Below, in pieces: positions 1 through 8,780 of a DNA stretch of 64,000 bases. The position numbers and the translations under genes were made by a program. Each line of letters begins with the position of its first letter. The stretch's first letter is position 1. The notes below the pieces were generated by a model, which saw nothing but the letters and a program-made list of their open reading frames with translations, did not search any database and was not told the origin of the DNA. Source of the DNA: Janthinobacterium sp. BJB426 (GTDB lineage Bacteria; Pseudomonadota; Gammaproteobacteria; Burkholderiales; Burkholderiaceae_D); contig NZ_PDZL01000007.1 in NCBI RefSeq assembly GCF_002735705.1, positions 124,001-188,000 on the forward strand, read 5' to 3'.

Positions 1-1007
1 TCCACGGCAATTCGACCTGCCAGATGAATCTGGACGGCGCGAAAGGCTGGATCATCGGCCAGCCGAACAAGGGCCTGAACGCCATGTTCGTCTTCATGAA
101 CGCGGCCCGTCTGGGCGTGGGCATGCAGTCGCTGGGCCTGACGGAAATCGCCTACCAGAACGCGCTGATCTACGCCAAGGACCGCACGCAAATGCGTTCG
201 CTGTCCGGCATCAAGAACCCGGAACTGCCGGCCGACCGCATCATCGTGCACCCTGACGTGCGCCGCATGCTGTTGACGGGCAAAGCCTACGCCGAAGGCG
301 CGCGCGCTTTCACTTCCTACGTGGCGCTGCAGATCGACCGTGAACTGCACCACCCTGACGCCGACGTGCGCAAGGAAGCGGCCGACGAAGTGGCGCTGCT
401 GACGCCCGTCATCAAGGCCTTCATCACCGATAACGCCTGGATCGCCACTTCGGACGCGATGCAAGTGTTCGGCGGCCACGGCTACATCTCGGAATGGGGC
501 ATGGAGCAGTATGTGCGTGATGCACGCATCAACATGATCTACGAAGGCACGAACACGATCCAGTCGCTCGATCTGCTGGGCCGCAAGATCCTCGGTGACA
601 ACGGCGCCAAGCTGCGCAAGTTCGGCGAAAAGATCAAGGCTTTCGTCGAAGACAACGGCACCGATGAAGCGATGAGCGAATTCGTCACGCCACTGGGCGA
701 CCTGGGCGACAAAGTCACCAAGCTGACCATGGAAATCGGCATGAAGGCATTCCAGAACCCTGACGAAGTGGGCGCGGCATGCGTGCCTTACCTGCGCGTC
801 GTCGGCCACATGATCTACAGCTACCTGTTCGCGCAGATGGCCAAGATCGCCCTCGAAAAAGAATCCAGCGGCGACAAGTTCTACACCGCCAAACTGGCTA
901 CCGCACGTTTCTACTTCGCCCGCTTGCAGCCTGAGACGGCAACCCTGATCCGTCAGGCGCGTTCCGGTTCGGCCAACCTGATGGCACTCGACGCAGACCT
1001 GTTCTAA
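1..1007 (+). CDS. Acyl-CoA dehydrogenase, C-terminal part (gene starts before window)
   Basis: The reading frame is open from base 3 to the stop at 1007, so about 335 C-terminal residues are present and the N-terminal half lies outside the window. It carries the flavoprotein acyl-CoA dehydrogenase C-terminal helical domain, including FGGHGY and, near 540-560, YEGTNTIQ, which are typical of the FAD/catalytic-base region. The extra ~120 residues after that block match the longer dehydrogenases with an additional C-terminal domain (DmdC/FadE-like group). It would introduce the trans-2 double bond in acyl-CoA with FAD. The FadB-like gene starts 14 bases downstream, so the two are very likely cotranscribed. 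Substrate chain length cannot be told. Confidence 0.9.
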   Translation, partial: HGNSTCQMNLDGAKGWIIGQPNKGLNAMFVFMNAARLGVGMQSLGLTEIAYQNALIYAKDRTQMRSLSGIKNPELPADRIIVHPDVRRMLLTGKAYAEGARAFTSYVALQIDRELHHPDADVRKEAADEVALLTPVIKAFITDNAWIATSDAMQVFGGHGYISEWGMEQYVRDARINMIYEGTNTIQSLDLLGRKILGDNGAKLRKFGEKIKAFVEDNGTDEAMSEFVTPLGDLGDKVTKLTMEIGMKAFQNPDEVGAACVPYLRVVGHMIYSYLFAQMAKIALEKESSGDKFYTAKLATARFYFARLQPETATLIRQARSGSANLMALDADLF

Positions 1008-1021
1008 GACTTGAGGAAAAT

Positions 1022-3421
1022 ATGACCAATTTCATCGTTAAAAAAGTAGCCGTCCTCGGCGCCGGCGTGATGGGCGCGCAGATCGCCGCCCATTGCATCA
1101 ACGCGAAAGTGCCGGTCGTGCTGTTCGATCTGCCGGCCAAGGAAGGTCCGAAGAATGGCATCGTGCTGCGCGCCATCGAGAACCTGAAAAAGCTGTCGCC
1201 TGCCCCGCTGGGTAACAAGGATGACGCCGCGCTGATCCAGGTCGCCAACTACGAAGACAACCTGGACCTGCTGGCCGGTTGCGACCTGATCATCGAAGCC
1301 ATCGCCGAGCGCATGGACTGGAAACATGACCTGTACCAGAAGGTGGCTCCGCACATCGGCCCGAACGCGATCTTTGCCTCGAACACCTCGGGCCTGTCGA
1401 TCACCAAGCTGGCCGAAGGCTTCGACGCCGACCTGAAATCGCGCTACTGCGGCGTGCACTTCTTCAACCCGCCGCGCTATATGCACCTGGTCGAAATCAT
1501 CCCGACCGAGTTTACCAAGCCGGAAATCGCCGACCAGCTGGAAGGCTTCCTGACCACCACCCTGGGCAAGGGCGTGGTCCGCGCCAAGGACACGCCGAAC
1601 TTCATCGCCAACCGCGTTGGCGTGTTCGGCATCCTGGCCATCGTGCACGAAGCCGAGAAATTCGGCCTGTCCGTGGACGTCGTCGATGACCTGACGGGCT
1701 CCAAGCTGGGCCGCGCCAAGTCGGGCACCTTCCGCACGGCGGACGTGGTCGGCCTGGACACCATGGGCCATGTGATCAAGACCATGCAGGACTACCTGCC
1801 GAACGATCCCTTCGCTGCCGTCTACAAGACGCCGGCCGTGCTGGCGCAGCTGGTGGAAAAAGGCGCGCTGGGCCAGAAGAGCGGCGCGGGCTTCTACAAG
1901 AAAGTCGGCAAGGAGATTCAACGCCTCGATTTCGCCACCGGTGAATACGTGGCCGGCGGCGCCAAGGCTGCCGACATCATCGCCCGCATCCTGAAAGAAA
2001 AGGATCCGGTCAAGAAGATGAAGGCGCTGCGCGAATCGACGAATCCGCAAGGCCAGTTCCTGTGGGCGATCTTCCGCGACGCTTTCCACTACATCGCCAT
2101 CCACCTGGATACCGTGGCCGACAATGCGCGCGACATCGACTTCGCCATGCGCTGGGGCTTCGGCTGGAACGTCGGTCCGTTTGAAACGTGGCAGGCATCG
2201 AACTGGCTGCAAGTGGCCAACTGGGTCAAGGAAGACATCGACGCCGGCCACGCGCTGTGCAACGCACCGCTGCCAGCCTGGGTCTTCGAAGGGCCGGTCG
2301 CTGAAAAAGGCGGCGTGCACACGCCGGAAGGCTCCTACTCCGCCGTGTCGAACAGCTTCGTGCCACGTTCGACCCTGGCCGTGTATGACCGCCAGCCGTT
2401 CCGCGCGCCGGTACTGGGCAGCGGCGCCATCGACGGCAAGACCGCCGGCACCACCGTCTTCGAAGACGAATCCGTGCGCGTCTGGCATACGGGTGACGAT
2501 GTCCTGATCATCTCGTTCAAGACCAAGATGCACGTGATCGGCGAAGGCGTGATTAATGGACTCAAACTCGCATTAGCGGAAGCGGAAAAGAACTTCAAAG
2601 GTCTGGTGATCTGGCATGCCGACGCAGCCGAAGGCGGTGCCTTCTCGGCCGGCGCCGACCTGCAATCGGCCTTGCCGGCCTTCATGCAAGGCGGCGTGAA
2701 AGCCGTCGATCCGATCATCGCGGAACTGCAGAACACCTTCATGTCGCTGAAATACGCGAACGTGCCGGTCATCGCCGCGGTCGCTGGCCTGGCCCTGGGC
2801 GGCGGTTGCGAGCTGGCGTTGCACTCCTCGAAGCGCGTGGCCTCGATCGAGTCCTACATCGGCCTGGTGGAAGTGGGCGTGGGCCTGATTCCTGCCGGCG
2901 GCGGCTTGAAGGAAGCGGCGCAGCGCGCCTACAAGGAAGCCAAGGGTAACGACATCCTGCAATTCCTGAAAACGGGCTTCACCAATGCGGCCACCGCCAA
3001 CGTGTCGAAATCGGCGCTGGAAGCCAAAAAAATGGGCTACCTGAAAGAAGACGACGTGATCGTGTTCAACGCCTACGAGTTGCTGCACGTGGCCAAGGTC
3101 GAAGCGCGCGCCATGTTCGACGCGGGCTTCCGTCCGCAACTGCCGTCGCTGATCCAGGTCACGGGCCGTTACGGCTGGGGCACCATCAAGGCGCAGCTGG
3201 TCAACATGCGCGACGGCGGCTTCATTTCGGCGCACGATTTCAAGCTGGGCGAGATGATCGCCGAGATCGTATCGGGCGGCGACGTGGACCAGGGCAGTTT
3301 CGTCAGCGAGCAGTGGCTGCTGGATATGGAACGCAAGGCATTCCTGGAGCTGTTGAACCATCCGAAAACCCAGGAACGGATCATGGGCATGATGCAAACC
3401 GGTAAGCCGGTACGCAACTAA
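1022..3421 (+). CDS. 3-hydroxyacyl-CoA dehydrogenase / enoyl-CoA hydratase, FadB/FadN-like bifunctional enzyme
   Basis: A 799-residue protein. Residues ~6-190 form a Rossmann NAD-binding domain that begins with the glycine-rich VLGAGVMGAQIA, followed by the hydroxyacyl-CoA dehydrogenase C-terminal domains. Residues ~500-700 are a crotonase fold with SAGADLQS and GLALGGGCELALH, the oxyanion-hole segments. The order (dehydrogenase first, hydratase second) matches the FadN type rather than E. coli FadB, where the hydratase is N-terminal. It should hydrate enoyl-CoA and oxidise the 3-hydroxyacyl-CoA in fatty-acid beta-oxidation. The ATG is preceded by TTGAGGAAAAT, a good ribosome site. It sits between the dehydrogenase and thiolase genes of the same pathway. 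Confidence 0.93.
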   Translation: MTNFIVKKVAVLGAGVMGAQIAAHCINAKVPVVLFDLPAKEGPKNGIVLRAIENLKKLSPAPLGNKDDAALIQVANYEDNLDLLAGCDLIIEAIAERMDWKHDLYQKVAPHIGPNAIFASNTSGLSITKLAEGFDADLKSRYCGVHFFNPPRYMHLVEIIPTEFTKPEIADQLEGFLTTTLGKGVVRAKDTPNFIANRVGVFGILAIVHEAEKFGLSVDVVDDLTGSKLGRAKSGTFRTADVVGLDTMGHVIKTMQDYLPNDPFAAVYKTPAVLAQLVEKGALGQKSGAGFYKKVGKEIQRLDFATGEYVAGGAKAADIIARILKEKDPVKKMKALRESTNPQGQFLWAIFRDAFHYIAIHLDTVADNARDIDFAMRWGFGWNVGPFETWQASNWLQVANWVKEDIDAGHALCNAPLPAWVFEGPVAEKGGVHTPEGSYSAVSNSFVPRSTLAVYDRQPFRAPVLGSGAIDGKTAGTTVFEDESVRVWHTGDDVLIISFKTKMHVIGEGVINGLKLALAEAEKNFKGLVIWHADAAEGGAFSAGADLQSALPAFMQGGVKAVDPIIAELQNTFMSLKYANVPVIAAVAGLALGGGCELALHSSKRVASIESYIGLVEVGVGLIPAGGGLKEAAQRAYKEAKGNDILQFLKTGFTNAATANVSKSALEAKKMGYLKEDDVIVFNAYELLHVAKVEARAMFDAGFRPQLPSLIQVTGRYGWGTIKAQLVNMRDGGFISAHDFKLGEMIAEIVSGGDVDQGSFVSEQWLLDMERKAFLELLNHPKTQERIMGMMQTGKPVRN

Positions 3422-3483
3422 GCCTGACGTCGATGACGATCCTGTCCATTATTTTTAAAGTATTGCTGCGCGTGAGGCCAAGC

Positions 3484-3930
3484 ATGGTGTATGACCGTAT
3501 CAAACAACAGATGATGGACACCTTGCCCTTCGTGCGGCTGCTGGGGATCAGCATCGACGACATCGGCGCCGGCACCTCGAAGGTGTCGATGCCGGAAGAT
3601 CCAAAACTGAATAATCACCTGGGCACGCAGCATGCGGGCGCCTTATTTACCCTGGCCGAAACGGCTTCCGGCGCGGCCATGGCTGGCGGCTTCGCCGAGC
3701 TCATTATGGGCTTGCGCCCGGTGGCCAAGGAGTCGCGCATCCAGTACCAGAAGGTGGCCCGGGGCGCGACGCGCGCCGAAGGCCGGGTACCGGGCGACCT
3801 GGCTGCCTTGAAGGCGCAGCTGGCGCAGGATGGCAAGGTGGCGTTTCCCGTGGAAGTCGATATTTTCGATTCCGAAGGCACGCTGGCGGCACAGGTGACG
3901 GTGGACTGGTATTTGTCGCAGAAGCGATAG
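3484..3930 (+). CDS. Hotdog-fold thioesterase-like protein (PaaI/DUF4442 type)
   Basis: A 148-residue protein from the ATG at 3484. The central NNHLGTQHAGALFTLAE segment is the hotdog-fold signature with the conserved His-Gly-Ala, and the length suits a single hotdog domain. By family it should hydrolyse or bind acyl-CoA thioesters, which fits its place inside the beta-oxidation cluster as a CoA-release valve. I chose 3484 because GAGG lies six bases upstream. An earlier in-frame ATG at 3433 would add a hydrophobic 17-residue stretch but has no recognisable ribosome site. The exact substrate is unknown. Confidence 0.82.
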   Translation: MVYDRIKQQMMDTLPFVRLLGISIDDIGAGTSKVSMPEDPKLNNHLGTQHAGALFTLAETASGAAMAGGFAELIMGLRPVAKESRIQYQKVARGATRAEGRVPGDLAALKAQLAQDGKVAFPVEVDIFDSEGTLAAQVTVDWYLSQKR

Positions 3931-3990
3931 GCCAGCATCCCGGACATTCGACAGAACACGAACCTCGTTCAACATCTTTGAAAGCATAAA

Positions 3991-5187
3991 ATGAGCAAAC
4001 AACTTCAAGACGCGTACATCGTCTCTGCAACCCGCACCCCGATCGGCAAGGCGCCGCGCGGCATGTTCAGAAACACCCGCCCGGACGACCTGCTGGTGCG
4101 CGTGCTGCAATCGGCCCTGGCGCAAGCACCTGGCCTGGACCCTGCATTGATCACCGACGCCATCATCGGCTGCTCGTTCCCGGAAGCGGAGCAGGGCTTC
4201 AATATCGCGCGTAACTCGGTGCTGCTGGCCGGCTTGCCGAAAACCGTCGGCGGCGTCACCGTCAACCGTTACTGCGCTTCGGGCATCACGGCCATCGCCA
4301 TGGCCGCCGACCGCATCCGCGTGGGCGAAGCCGACGTCATGATCGCCGGCGGCATCGAATCGATGTCGATGGTACCGATGATGGGCCACCACCCATCGAT
4401 GAACCTGGACATGTTCAGCGACGAGAACATCGGCATGGCCTATGGCATGGGCCTGACGGCCGAAAAAGTGGCGCAGCAATGGAAAGTGTCGCGCGAACAG
4501 CAGGACGCGTTCTCCGTTGAATCGCACCGCCGCGCCATCGCCGCGCAGCAAGCCGGTTTCTTCAAGGCGGAAACGACGCCCGTGGAAATCATCACGCGCA
4601 CGCCGAACCTGGCTACCGGTCAGGTCGACGTGAGCCGTCGCACCGTCGACACCGACGAAGGCGCGCGCGCCGATTCGTCGATGGAATCGCTGGCCAAGCT
4701 GAAGCCCGTCTTCGCCGCCAAGGGTTCCGTCACGGCCGCCAACAGCTCGCAGATGTCCGACGGCGCCGGTGCGCTGCTGATCGTCAGCGAAAAAATCCTG
4801 CGCGAGCACAACCTGACCCCGCTGGCGAAATTCTCCTCGTTCGCCGTGCGCGGCGTGCCGCCGGAAATCATGGGCATCGGTCCTAAATTCGCCATTCCGG
4901 CAGCGTGCGCCGCCGCCGGCATCACGCAAGATCAGCTGGACTGGATCGAGCTGAACGAAGCGTTTGCCGCGCAAGCCTTGGCCGTCATCGGCGACCTGGG
5001 CCTGGACCCATCGAAGGTCAATCCGATGGGCGGCGCGATCGCCCTGGGCCACCCGCTGGGCGCCACCGGTGCCATCCGCGCCGCGACCGTGATCCACGCA
5101 CTGCAGCGCACCAAGCAGAAGTACGGCATGGTCACCATGTGCGTGGGCGCCGGCATGGGCGCGGCAGGAATCTTCGAGCGCGTCTGA
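3991..5187 (+). CDS. Acetyl-CoA C-acyltransferase (thiolase)
   Basis: A 398-residue thiolase. The acyl-accepting cysteine is Cys95 in NRYCASGIT; the C-terminal catalytic His is in GGAIALGHPLGATGA and the second Cys in MVTMCVGAGMG. It also keeps the NEAFAAQ element. This enzyme would cleave 3-ketoacyl-CoA with CoA to give acetyl-CoA, the last step of beta-oxidation, and completes the set with the two upstream enzymes (FadA/FadI role). The gene follows the thioesterase after 60 bases and is closed by a strong hairpin terminator at 5236-5271, which marks the end of this transcription unit. Confidence 0.94.
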   Translation: MSKQLQDAYIVSATRTPIGKAPRGMFRNTRPDDLLVRVLQSALAQAPGLDPALITDAIIGCSFPEAEQGFNIARNSVLLAGLPKTVGGVTVNRYCASGITAIAMAADRIRVGEADVMIAGGIESMSMVPMMGHHPSMNLDMFSDENIGMAYGMGLTAEKVAQQWKVSREQQDAFSVESHRRAIAAQQAGFFKAETTPVEIITRTPNLATGQVDVSRRTVDTDEGARADSSMESLAKLKPVFAAKGSVTAANSSQMSDGAGALLIVSEKILREHNLTPLAKFSSFAVRGVPPEIMGIGPKFAIPAACAAAGITQDQLDWIELNEAFAAQALAVIGDLGLDPSKVNPMGGAIALGHPLGATGAIRAATVIHALQRTKQKYGMVTMCVGAGMGAAGIFERV

Positions 5188-5235
5188 TCTGCCGGGCGTC
5201 GTGACGTAAGAGGTCAGATTAGGTTGGTCAAACTT

Positions 5236-5271
5236 GGGCGCTGGGGATACCTCGGCGCCCTTTATCTTTTT
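5236..5271 (+). terminator. Rho-independent terminator after the thiolase gene
   Basis: A 10-pair stem (5236-5245 with 5251-5260, outer arm GGGCGC/GCGCCC, two G-T pairs) closes a five-base loop and is followed by TTTATCTTTTT. It separates the beta-oxidation operon from the enoyl-CoA hydratase gene, whose ribosome site GGAG lies directly after the T-run. Confidence 0.8.
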
Positions 5272-5280
5272 GGAGATGAC

Positions 5281-6060
5281 ATGGATATTTTGTGCAGCAA
5301 GAGCGAGGGCATTCTGACCCTGGAATTCAACCGCCTGGAACGCAAGAATGCGATCACGGGCGCCATGTACCAGACCCTGGCCGACGCGCTGGTGGCGGCC
5401 GAGACAGACGATGAAGTACGCGCCATCCTGATCTGCGGCAAGCGCGAGATTTTCACGGCCGGTAACGACCTCGATGACTTCATGAAGACGGCGCGCCCGA
5501 AGGATGGTTCGCTCGACCATGACCGTCCCGTGTTCCAGTTCATGCGCGCCCTGTACGGCAGCAGCAAGCCCGTGGTGGCGGCCGTCTCCGGCCCGGCCAT
5601 TGGCATCGGCACCACCTTGCTGATGCACTGCGACCTCGTCTACGCGGCCGACAATGCCAGCTTCTCGATGCCGTTCACGCAACTGGGCCTGTGCCCGGAA
5701 TTCGGCTCCAGCCTGCTGCTCACGCAACTGGCCGGTTACCCGCGCGCGGCGGAAAAGCTGATGCTGGGCGAGTCTTTCCCGGCGAGCGAAGCGCTGGAAA
5801 TGGGCCTCGTGTCGAAAGTCGTGCCCCTGTACGACCTGATGACGTACGCGCAAGGCCAGGCCGCCAAGCTGGTAGCCCTGCCGGCCGCCTCCATCCGCGC
5901 CACCAAGCGCTTGATGAAACAAAGCCGCATGGAGCCGATGAAGGCGGCCATCGCCGAGGAAAACAAACTGTTCAGCGCCATGCTGGGCGGCGCCGAAGCG
6001 AAGGAAGCGTTTACGGCCTTCTTTGAAAAGCGCAAGCCGGATTTCAAGAAGTTTGCCTAA
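5281..6060 (+). CDS. Enoyl-CoA hydratase/isomerase family protein
   Basis: A 259-residue crotonase-family protein. It shows the family landmarks: NRLERKNAITGAMY near the N-terminus, FTAGNDLDDF (first oxyanion loop) and AVSGPAIGIGTTLLMHCDL (second oxyanion loop). The ATG at 5281 is chosen because GGAG lies just before it at 5272. Upstream in-frame starts fall inside the terminator hairpin. One of the usual catalytic glutamates of true hydratases is not obvious, so it could be an isomerase or hydratase of the EchA/PaaG kind. It follows the beta-oxidation operon but is set apart by a terminator, so it probably has its own transcription or depends on read-through. Confidence 0.88.
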   Translation: MDILCSKSEGILTLEFNRLERKNAITGAMYQTLADALVAAETDDEVRAILICGKREIFTAGNDLDDFMKTARPKDGSLDHDRPVFQFMRALYGSSKPVVAAVSGPAIGIGTTLLMHCDLVYAADNASFSMPFTQLGLCPEFGSSLLLTQLAGYPRAAEKLMLGESFPASEALEMGLVSKVVPLYDLMTYAQGQAAKLVALPAASIRATKRLMKQSRMEPMKAAIAEENKLFSAMLGGAEAKEAFTAFFEKRKPDFKKFA

Positions 6061-6151
6061 GCTGACTGCCGGGGGCAGCCCCCCCCTAGCCGTGAGAGCA
6101 AACCTCTGCGTTAGCGGCCTCGAGGGTCTGACCCCAACATTTTCTTCCGGG

Positions 6152-6180
6152 TTCAATTTAATCTAGACGACTGGTCTAAT
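6152..6180. promoter_or_regulatory. nemR promoter with NemR-type operator
   Basis: The perfect inverted repeat TAGAC-N5-GTCTA occupies 6164-6178. A plausible promoter reads TTCAAT (6152-6157), 17-base spacer, TCTAAT (6175-6180), so the operator fills the spacer and overlaps the -10 element. The same arrangement recurs at 6840-6869 before the aldehyde reductase gene. The repeat matches what is known of NemR-type boxes, and the position fits autorepression. Confidence 0.7.
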
Positions 6181-6198
6181 TGTGCTACAATGCTTCGC

Positions 6199-6801
6199 AT
6201 GAAAGCTGAATACACCGACGTGCGCCAGCACATTATCGACCAGGGCAAGGCCATCATCACGCGCAAGGGCTTTGCCGGCGTGGGACTGAATGAGATTTTG
6301 TCTGCCGCCGACGTGCCCAAGGGGTCGTTCTACCATTACTTCAAGTCCAAGGAATTGTTTGGCGAGGCGATGCTGGAAGATTACGTCACCGGCTACCTGG
6401 ACGAAATGGAGCTCGTGCTGGGCCAGCCGGGCCAGAGCGCGGCGCAGTCGCTGATGGCGTATTGGGCCAGCTGGACGAGCGCAAGCCTCGATGGCAGCGG
6501 TTGCGACTGCCGTTGCCTGGTGGTCAAGCTCAGCAGCGAAGTGGCGGATATGTCGGAACCGATGCGCGTGGCGCTGCTCGATGGCACCCACCGCATCATC
6601 GCCAGGCTGGCGCTGGCCATCGCGCGGGGCAGGGTGGACGATACCCTGCCATCGGTGGCCGATCCGGCGCAGATGGCTGCCACCTTGTACCAGCTGTGGT
6701 TGGGCGCGGCGATGCTGACCAAGCTGCGGCGCGACGCCAGCGCCTTGCAAACGGCATGGCGGGCGACGCTGTCCATGCTGCAGTTGCCGCCGGATCAATA
6801 A
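6199..6801 (+). CDS. nemR: NemR-like TetR-family electrophile-sensing repressor
   Basis: A 200-residue TetR-family protein. The N-terminal helix-turn-helix runs through KGFAGVGLNEILSAADVPKG and is followed by SFYHYFKSKE. The ligand domain has Cys102, Cys104 and Cys106 in CDCRCLVVKLSSEVADMSE, which closely matches the segment holding the redox-active Cys106 of E. coli NemR (from memory, CLTVKLSAEV). NemR there senses reactive chlorine, quinones and aldehydes and derepresses detoxification genes. The ATG at 6199 gives the best N-terminal match; an ATG at 6190 would add three residues and lies only a few bases after the expected transcription start. Its targets are probably itself and the two genes downstream. 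Confidence 0.85.
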   Translation: MKAEYTDVRQHIIDQGKAIITRKGFAGVGLNEILSAADVPKGSFYHYFKSKELFGEAMLEDYVTGYLDEMELVLGQPGQSAAQSLMAYWASWTSASLDGSGCDCRCLVVKLSSEVADMSEPMRVALLDGTHRIIARLALAIARGRVDDTLPSVADPAQMAATLYQLWLGAAMLTKLRRDASALQTAWRATLSMLQLPPDQ

Positions 6802-6839
6802 GGACGCTAGGTACGCGGATGGCAAACGTCCGCGGTTTT

Positions 6840-6869
6840 TTGAATTTTACTCTAGACGACCAGTCTAAT
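6840..6869. promoter_or_regulatory. Promoter and NemR-type operator of the aldehyde reductase gene
   Basis: TTGAAT (6840-6845), an 18-base spacer and TCTAAT (6864-6869) form a likely promoter. The inverted repeat TAGAC-N5-GTCTA at 6853-6867 lies in the spacer and runs into the -10 element. The repeat is identical in its arms to the one before nemR and differs only in the five spacer bases (GACCA here, GACTG there). Confidence 0.7.
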
Positions 6870-6886
6870 AATGAGGGAGCAGCAGC

Positions 6887-8050
6887 ATGAAGAATTTTGA
6901 ATTCCATAATCCAACGAAGATTGTGTTCGGCGCCAATACCATCGCCAAATTGTCCACGCTGGTGCCGCACGATGCGCGCGTGCTGATCTTGTACGGCGGC
7001 GCCAGCGCGGAAAAGACGGGCACCCTGGCCGAAGTGCGCGCTGCGCTTGCGCAGGGCCAGCGCAGCGTGCAGGAGTTTGGCGGCATCGAACCCAATCCCA
7101 GCTATGAAACCCTGATGCGCGCCGTGGCGCAGGTGCGCAGCGAAAAGCTGGACTTCCTGCTGGCCGTCGGCGGCGGCTCCGTGATCGACGGCACCAAGTT
7201 CGTCGCTGCCGCCGCCCTGTACGATGGCGAGCCGTGGGAAATCGCCGAGCGCGGCGGCGCCAATGTGCAGCGCGCCCTGCCGTTCGGCACGGTGCTGACC
7301 TTGCCGGCCACGGGATCGGAAATGAACAGCGGCGGCGTGGTGACGAAAAAAGCCACGCATGACAAGCTGAGTTTTCGCAATCCGCTGCTGTACCCGCAGT
7401 TTTCCGTGCTCGACCCGAGCAAAACCTTTACCTTGCCGGCCACGCAGGTGGCCAATGGCCTGGTCGACGCCTTTGTCCACACGACGGAACAGTATCTGAC
7501 CTATCCGGTGCAGGCGAAGGTGCAGGACCGCTTTGCCGAAGGCTTGCTGCAAACCCTGGTCGAGATCGCGCCGCAGGCCATCGCCTCGCCCGACGATTAC
7601 GATACCCGCGCCAATCTGATGTGGACGGCCGCCCTGGCCCTGAATGGCCTGATCGGCGCCGGCGTGCCGCAGGATTGGGCCACCCACATGATCGGCCACG
7701 AATTGACGGCCCTGTACGACATCGACCATGCGCGCACCCTGGCCCTGGTGTTGCCGGCTCTGCTGGACGTACAGCGCGAGCAGAAACGCGGCAAATTGCT
7801 ACAGTATGGCGAACGTGTCTGGAACATCACCAGCGGCAGCGACGACGAGCGCATCGATACTGCCATCGCGCGAACCCGCGCCTTCTTCGAAGGCCTGGGC
7901 ATCCCGACCCGTTTGTCGGCCTATCAGCTGGGCCAGGAAGCGGTGGAAGCGGTACTGACGCAACTGGAAGCACATGGCATGACCTCCCTCGGCGAACACC
8001 GCGATATCGACCTCGCGCGCAGCCGCCGTATCCTCGAAGCAGCACTGTAA
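6887..8050 (+). CDS. Iron-containing alcohol dehydrogenase, YqhD-like aldehyde reductase
   Basis: A 387-residue iron-type alcohol dehydrogenase. The cofactor-binding GGGSVIDGTKFVA segment is present, and metal ligands are in GLVDAFVHTTEQ (Asp, His) and WATHMIGHELTALYDIDHA (two His). Length and the N-terminal FEFHNPTKIVFG agree with the YqhD/BDH subgroup, which reduces a broad range of short and lipid-derived aldehydes with NADPH. Placement under a NemR-type operator and next to a DJ-1-family gene supports a role in clearing reactive aldehydes. Ribosome site GAGGGAG lies before the ATG. The choice of NADPH rather than NADH is inferred from the family. Confidence 0.9.
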   Translation: MKNFEFHNPTKIVFGANTIAKLSTLVPHDARVLILYGGASAEKTGTLAEVRAALAQGQRSVQEFGGIEPNPSYETLMRAVAQVRSEKLDFLLAVGGGSVIDGTKFVAAAALYDGEPWEIAERGGANVQRALPFGTVLTLPATGSEMNSGGVVTKKATHDKLSFRNPLLYPQFSVLDPSKTFTLPATQVANGLVDAFVHTTEQYLTYPVQAKVQDRFAEGLLQTLVEIAPQAIASPDDYDTRANLMWTAALALNGLIGAGVPQDWATHMIGHELTALYDIDHARTLALVLPALLDVQREQKRGKLLQYGERVWNITSGSDDERIDTAIARTRAFFEGLGIPTRLSAYQLGQEAVEAVLTQLEAHGMTSLGEHRDIDLARSRRILEAAL

Positions 8051-8072
8051 CCCTGACATAAAAGGAAACAAC

Positions 8073-8750
8073 ATGAACATCCTGATGGTACTGACCTCGC
8101 ACGATCAACTGGGCGACACTGGCAAGAAAACCGGCTTCTGGCTGGAAGAATTCGCCGCGCCCTACTATGCGCTGCAAGAAGCGGGCGCGAAGCTGACGGT
8201 CGTCTCGCCGCTGGGCGGCCAGCCGCCGCTCGACCCGAAAAGCGACGAGCCGGATTCGCAAACGGACGCCACGCGCCGCTTCAAGCAGGACGCCGATGCG
8301 CAAGCCGTGCTGGCCAACACAGGCAAGCTGGCCGACGTGAAGGCGGCCGACTTTGACGCCGTGTTTTACCCGGGCGGCCATGGCCCGCTGTGGGACCTTG
8401 CCGAAGACCGGCACTCGATCACGCTGATCGAACAGATGATTGCCGCCGGCAAGCCCGTTGCCGCCGTCTGCCACGCACCGGGCGTGCTGCGCCACGTGAA
8501 GGCTGTCGATGGCGCGCCGCTGGTGCGTGGCAAGCAAGTGACAGGCTTTACGAATACCGAGGAAGACGCCGTCGGCTTGACGGCCATCGTGCCTTTCCTG
8601 GTCGAGGACATGCTCAAGGAAAATGGCGGCGTCTACTCGAAGCTGGGCGACTGGCAGCCGTACGCCGTCACCGATGGCTTGCTGGTCACGGGCCAGAATC
8701 CCGCATCGTCGGAAGCGGCCGCCCAGGCGCTGCTCAAGCTGCTGGCCTGA
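8073..8750 (+). CDS. Type 1 glutamine amidotransferase-like protein (DJ-1/PfpI family)
   Basis: A 225-residue DJ-1/PfpI-fold protein. The nucleophile elbow is AVCHAPGVL with Cys133-His134, an acidic partner lies in TGFWLEEFAAPY near residue 25, and YPGGHGPLWD is the usual loop over the active site. Relatives (HchA-like and YDR533C-like) act on methylglyoxal and other alpha-oxoaldehydes or as chaperones. The gene lies 22 bases after the aldehyde reductase with AAAGGAAAC as ribosome site, so the two are probably one transcript controlled by the NemR-like repressor. The specific reaction is not shown by the sequence. Confidence 0.86.
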   Translation: MNILMVLTSHDQLGDTGKKTGFWLEEFAAPYYALQEAGAKLTVVSPLGGQPPLDPKSDEPDSQTDATRRFKQDADAQAVLANTGKLADVKAADFDAVFYPGGHGPLWDLAEDRHSITLIEQMIAAGKPVAAVCHAPGVLRHVKAVDGAPLVRGKQVTGFTNTEEDAVGLTAIVPFLVEDMLKENGGVYSKLGDWQPYAVTDGLLVTGQNPASSEAAAQALLKLLA

Positions 8751-8780
8751 TGCCAGGGTAGGGCGTCCGGCCGCTGGTCG

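Noticed and set aside
6124..6134. GGGTC-T-GACCC palindrome near the nemR promoter
   Set aside because: Similar short palindromes are common in intergenic DNA of this group as far as I recall. There is no second copy with functional context here.
3643..6156. Long open frame on the minus strand across the thiolase and hydratase genes
   Set aside because: It is antisense to two clear enzymes, has no recognisable domain, and is rich in His, Arg and Gly as expected for shadow frames in high-GC coding DNA.
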